In this document: positions 21,879-24,667 of the stretch, one piece after another
Position numbering within the stretch: the first letter of the stretch is position 1
Layout: each line of letters opens with the position of its first letter
Source: a virus
Reading direction: 5' to 3' (one strand)
IMG/VR virus record: IMGVR_UViG_3300045110_000144
Location: 1-24,667 of that record
Length of the DNA stretch: 24,667 bases
Notes under the pieces: model-generated
What the model was told of the DNA's origin: nothing
The model's input: the letters and a program-made list of their open reading frames with translations, nothing else
The model's database searches: none
Program-made: the position numbers and the translations under genes

Positions 21879-22244
21879 ATGATCCGCGGCCCTTTCGATG
21901 AGGTTTCTAACCGTGCCGATTTTGCCGATGTGATCGAGGTCCATGATGGCGATACGCGCGAGCTAATCGATCTTACCGGAGCATCCATTCAGATCGAAAT
22001 CGGCCGACAGACGAGGCCGCCATGGGGCAGTGGCGATATCGTGCTGCGCGCTTCGACTGACGACGGCTCGATCACCATCCTGAGCACCGGCGTGTTCGAC
22101 TTCATCTTTCCGGTCGAAAAAATGCGCACCCTCGAGCCGGGCAATTATGATGTCGGGGCGACCATCAAACGCGATGGTCGCACGGCGCAACAGGCTATCG
22201 GCTCGCTACCCGTGGTCGACGGCATAGTGAGAACCTCCCAATGA
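21879..22244 (+). CDS. Small fibre-associated protein, BppU-like beta domain
   Basis: 121 aa from the ATG at 21879, with GAGAAG about 5 nt upstream; a GTG at 21867 overlapping the preceding stop would add four residues. The sequence reads as a beta-sandwich: VIEVHDGDTRELIDLTGASI, then VLRASTDDGSITILSTGVFD, EPGNYDVGATIKRDGRTAQQ and a closing LPVVDGIV. This order is the pattern of the N-terminal domain of baseplate upper (BppU) proteins and of small proteins beside fibre genes in rhizobial-type prophages. It probably links or caps fibres. Its stop overlaps the next ATG (ATGA at 22241-22244), so it is coupled to the large fibre gene. Confidence 0.65.
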   Translation: MIRGPFDEVSNRADFADVIEVHDGDTRELIDLTGASIQIEIGRQTRPPWGSGDIVLRASTDDGSITILSTGVFDFIFPVEKMRTLEPGNYDVGATIKRDGRTAQQAIGSLPVVDGIVRTSQ

Positions 22245-23452
22245 CTTATCAGCTTGGCGTCATCCCCCGCTTTCCGGCACGGGTTGTCGCCGGGGTTGGC
22301 ATTCGCATCGATCGCGCCAACGCGGTTTATGCGTTCTCGACCGATTACAGCACGGTGGCGCCGGGCAGCGTCGCCGATCCGGCTAATACCGACGTTCTCG
22401 TTCAGTTGCCCAACGGCACTTATGCGACGGTGCCCGTCTCGGCGATCGCTGCGAGCACACTACCGGTCGCGCAGACCGGTAAGCGCAATGCGCTGATCAA
22501 CGGCGGCATGGCGGTCTGGCAACGCGGGACAAACTTTGTGCCGGTGGCGGCAACGCGGACTTACACGGCCGACAGGTGGGCGGTGAAAACCGGCGCCGGA
22601 ACGCTGTCTAGCGTTACGCCCGGAGCAACTAACCCGGTCTCGCGGGCGCCGTATGCGCTAACGTTTGTAGGCAATGCCGGCGTGACGACCCTTGATATTG
22701 ACCAGCGGATTGAAGCGGTTTCACTGGCCCCCCTGAAGGGGCCGGTGACATTCTCGGCGTTGATCGCCAACGGCACCGGCAGCCCATTCGCGCCGACGCT
22801 TTTTGTCGAGACGCCGACGGCGCTCGACAACTGGACCGCCAGTGCAGTTCAAAACAATGCTGGCGCAGGAGATGCTTTGCAGTCGATCCCCGGCAGCGCT
22901 ACCGTGCGCGTGACCTGGTCCGCCAACATCGGCGGCTATGCCAATCTGGCTAATGGCCTGGCGTTTCGACTGCGCTTTCCAAGCGGATCGCTCAACAGCA
23001 ATGCCAAAGTGCTGTGGGTCAGCGAGGTGCAGGTCGAGCCGGTGGCGGCGGTGGGTACGGCGCCGAGCTTGTTCGAGGCGGAGATGTTCAGCGACGTGCT
23101 CGCCCGTTGCCAACGGTACTATTTCAAGACCTTCCCGTATGGCACGACACCAGTGCAGAATAGCGGAACAAGCAATGCGCTGGTCGGACCGCAAACCGTC
23201 GGAGTGTCTGCGCTCCAAGTGATCGGGCTTCCTTTGCGCTGGCCGGTTTTGATGCGCGGCCCGCCGGCGATCACGACATTCAATCCCAATGCCACCAATA
23301 TTCAGCCGCGCAACCTCGACACCGGTTCCGATTGCTCGGGGATAGCTGTCAATCCCTTTGAGGGGTCGATGCAATCTACATTTACAACACCGGCAGGCAG
23401 CACCATCGGTCAGAGAATATATCTTCACGTCACCGCAGATGCGGAGCTCTAG
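22241..23452 (+). CDS. Large tail fibre / receptor-binding protein
   Basis: 403 aa, ATG overlapping the previous stop. Residues 1-80 form an attachment head with PNGTYATVPVSAI. Residues from about 83 show the signature of a widespread phage-fibre carbohydrate-binding-like domain: NALINGGMAVWQRGT, then TYTADRWAV. It continues as a jelly-roll to about 275, ending with SEVQVEPV near 264. A short helix, EMFSDVLARCQRYYFKTFP, joins to a C-terminal beta domain (about 300-403) that would be the receptor-contacting tip. No chaperone-like autocleavage motif is seen. It sits between the BppU-like gene and two small proteins, consistent with a tail-fibre operon. The tip part is the likeliest to vary between relatives. 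Confidence 0.85.
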   Translation: MTYQLGVIPRFPARVVAGVGIRIDRANAVYAFSTDYSTVAPGSVADPANTDVLVQLPNGTYATVPVSAIAASTLPVAQTGKRNALINGGMAVWQRGTNFVPVAATRTYTADRWAVKTGAGTLSSVTPGATNPVSRAPYALTFVGNAGVTTLDIDQRIEAVSLAPLKGPVTFSALIANGTGSPFAPTLFVETPTALDNWTASAVQNNAGAGDALQSIPGSATVRVTWSANIGGYANLANGLAFRLRFPSGSLNSNAKVLWVSEVQVEPVAAVGTAPSLFEAEMFSDVLARCQRYYFKTFPYGTTPVQNSGTSNALVGPQTVGVSALQVIGLPLRWPVLMRGPPAITTFNPNATNIQPRNLDTGSDCSGIAVNPFEGSMQSTFTTPAGSTIGQRIYLHVTADAEL

Positions 23453-23454
23453 CG

Positions 23455-23676
23455 ATGGAAGAAATCATCAGCGCGCAGTGGGTGGACGACACCCACACCA
23501 CCATCGCCGTGACGGTCAAGGGCGCGATGGTGATGAATGCCGAGAAGAGCGTCGAGCATGATCCGGAAGGCGAGACAACGTTGTTTGTCCCCGACGATCC
23601 GCAGAACCGCCATCGCCAAGCGCTCGCGGAATGGGAGGCCGAGGGCAACACCATTGGCGAGCCGCCGGCAGCCTGA
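23455..23676 (+). CDS. Small hypothetical fibre-operon protein
   Basis: 73 aa, ATG 2 nt after the fibre stop. It begins MEEIISAQWVDDTHTTIAVT, with a beta-like N-terminal half and a helical C-terminal part (NRHRQALAEWEAEGNTI) ending in Pro/Ala. Small proteins of this shape, with an ALAEWEAEGN-like helix after a short beta part, often follow fibre genes in phages and may act in fibre assembly, but none is proven here. Its TGA overlaps the ATG of the next gene (TGATG at 23674-23678). Confidence 0.65.
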   Translation: MEEIISAQWVDDTHTTIAVTVKGAMVMNAEKSVEHDPEGETTLFVPDDPQNRHRQALAEWEAEGNTIGEPPAA

Positions 23677-23960
23677 TGCCCATCCGCGTCCGCAACCTCC
23701 CGAGCGACCGCCAGGCGATCAGTCGGGAACCGGCCGCTCGACCTGATACCGACTGGTTCGGCTACTGGCAGGATCTTGGCCGCGGCATTCGCGAACTGCA
23801 GGCTGGCCCGGTGGCGACGTCCTACACGGTGACGACGTTGCCGACGACGGCAACCGCCGGGGCAATAATCTACGTCAGCAATGAAAGTGGCGGCGCCGTG
23901 CCGGCCTTCTGGGACGGCACTAACTGGCGGCGAATGACTGATAGAGCCATCGTGACATGA
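23676..23960 (+). CDS. Small protein with fibre-tip-like C-terminal motif
   Basis: 94 aa from the ATG overlapping the preceding stop; an upstream start at 23631 lies inside the previous gene and is rejected. Residues 1-40 are charged and helical (DWFGYWQDLGRGIRELQ). Residues 48-94 read as a short beta motif, YTVTTLPTTATAGAIIYVSN then AVPAFWDGTNWRRMTDRAIV. That is the small 'LP..A.AG...YV.......P...DGTNWRR' module found at the ends of many phage tail fibres. As a free small protein it may be a tip cap or a detached fibre domain. Its stop overlaps the endolysin start (ATGA at 23957-23960). Confidence 0.7.
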   Translation: MPIRVRNLPSDRQAISREPAARPDTDWFGYWQDLGRGIRELQAGPVATSYTVTTLPTTATAGAIIYVSNESGGAVPAFWDGTNWRRMTDRAIVT

Positions 23961-24619
23961 TTGACCGGGACATATTTTTCAACGAGGTGCGCACCAGCCT
24001 GTTCAGCGGCGCCATGAGCCAGGAGCAGGTTGACGGCCAGAGCGTCATTCTGGCGGTGTGGGACTATCAGGCGGGGGGCACCCCGGCGACCGATCTGCGT
24101 TGGCTGGCCTACATGCTCGCGACGACCTTTCACGAGACGGCGGCGCGCATGTGGCCCATCGAGGAGTACGGTCACGGCCAGGGCCATGACTACGGGGAGA
24201 CCGACCCGGAAACCGGGCAGGCTTATTACGGCCGCGGCTTCGTTCAGCTGACCTGGCGGGAAAATTACGCCAAGGCGTCGAAAATCCTCTCGCTCTATGA
24301 CGAGCGCGATTTGGAGTTTCACGCTTGGATGGCGCTCGACTCCCTGATTGCGACGCGTGTCCTATTTCGCGGGATGGCTGAGGGGTGGTTCACCGGGAAA
24401 AAGCTCGGCGAGTTTTTCAACGACGACACCGATGATCCTGTCGAGGCGAGGATCATTATCAATAACGATGTCAGCAAGAACGGTCAGCTTATTGCCGGTT
24501 ATCACGCAGACTTTCTCAGGGCGATCGAACAGGCTGAGAGCGAACCGGCGGCGGCTGACAAGTCCGTCGTGAAAATCACCGTCCCGCCCGGCGTGCGCGT
24601 CGAGGTAACGGAGGGCTAA
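23957..24619 (+). CDS. Endolysin, GH19-type muramidase/chitinase fold
   Basis: 220 aa, ATG overlapping the upstream TGA. The catalytic core matches glycoside hydrolase family 19 phage lysins: LAYMLATTFHETAARMWPIE with H59-E60-T61, E60 being the likely catalytic acid, then YYGRGFVQLTWRENY from residue 90. It should cut peptidoglycan glycan strands at lysis. There is no signal peptide or SAR anchor at the N-terminus (MIDRDIFFNE), so it needs a holin to reach the murein. After about residue 195 is a short Ala/Glu-rich linker and a beta-like end (KSVVKITVPPGVRVEV). The gene follows the fibre operon and is followed 3 nt later by a hydrophobic ORF, a typical lysis-cassette order. Confidence 0.9.
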   Translation: MIDRDIFFNEVRTSLFSGAMSQEQVDGQSVILAVWDYQAGGTPATDLRWLAYMLATTFHETAARMWPIEEYGHGQGHDYGETDPETGQAYYGRGFVQLTWRENYAKASKILSLYDERDLEFHAWMALDSLIATRVLFRGMAEGWFTGKKLGEFFNDDTDDPVEARIIINNDVSKNGQLIAGYHADFLRAIEQAESEPAAADKSVVKITVPPGVRVEVTEG

Positions 24620-24622
24620 GCT

Positions 24623-24667
24623 ATGGTCGAAGTTGTCATCAAGGGGCTGATTGCCCTGGTCATACTG
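24623..24667 (+). CDS. N-terminus of hydrophobic protein, holin candidate (partial)
   Basis: ATG at 24623, 3 nt after the endolysin stop, with GGAGGG at 24610-24615 as ribosome binding site. Only 15 residues are inside the window (MVEVVIKGLIALVIL), and they are strongly hydrophobic from the start, like a first membrane helix. Position after the endolysin suggests a holin or spanin. The ORF runs off the window end, so neither length nor family can be judged. Confidence 0.6.
   Translation, partial: MVEVVIKGLIALVIL

Noticed and set aside
1-24667. tRNA, rRNA, integrase, transposase, att site or CRISPR array
   Set aside because: I saw no cloverleaf-like segment, recombinase-type ORF, insertion-sequence ends or spaced repeats; the window gives no direct evidence on whether the phage is temperate.

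Overview
The window is a 24.7-kb segment of a tailed double-stranded DNA bacteriophage, or a prophage of one. It holds the virion-morphogenesis and tail/lysis part of the genome. The head-to-tail proteins look like those of the short-tailed phage P22: a P22-type portal, a gp4-like adaptor and a gp10-like DNA stabilisation protein. The major capsid protein instead looks like the N4-gp56/DUF4043 family. Apart from one candidate minus-strand ORF, all genes lie on the plus strand. They are tightly packed with many ATGA/TGATG stop-start overlaps, and GC content is high. GC content, fibre modules and Ig-like repeat style suggest an alphaproteobacterial (rhizobial-type) host, but that is inference; no host gene, tRNA, integrase or att site is visible.

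Layout. (1) 1-1171: the end of an unidentified CDS and four small proteins, one a zinc-ribbon candidate. (2) 1172-1339: a noncoding strip with a near-perfect 23-bp palindrome, a long inverted repeat and a 9-bp-stem hairpin just before the portal ribosome binding site. (3) 1340-3706: the portal, with a Pro/Gly-rich insertion of about 112 residues. (4) 3716-8202: an unusual block between portal and scaffold, made of three tandem diverged paralogues of about 200 aa and an 886-aa secreted-looking beta-helix protein with Ig-like repeats. (5) 8331-10520: scaffold-like protein and major capsid protein, followed by a terminator and about 200 bp of noncoding DNA. (6) 10756-13195: two small head-region proteins, the gp4-like adaptor and gp10. 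(7) 13205-20949: four large, low-complexity, probable ejection (internal virion) proteins. One has 11-residue repeats, and the 1203-aa last one carries three murein-directed modules. A candidate minus-strand two-TM protein fills the gap at 17101-17337. (8) 20953-23960: fibre genes (collar-domain protein, BppU-like protein, large fibre, small proteins). (9) 23957-24667: a GH19-type endolysin and the start of a hydrophobic, possibly holin, protein.

How it fits together: the scaffold directs assembly of the capsid around the portal, and DNA enters through the portal. The gp4-like and gp10-like proteins close the portal and carry the short tail and fibres. The ejection proteins probably leave the virion at infection to form a conduit, with the 1203-aa protein opening peptidoglycan. 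The endolysin and probable holin release progeny. The role of the 3716-8202 block is unknown. Its products could be capsid or tail surface fibres, or, for the signal-peptide beta-helix protein, a cell-surface protein of the infected host.
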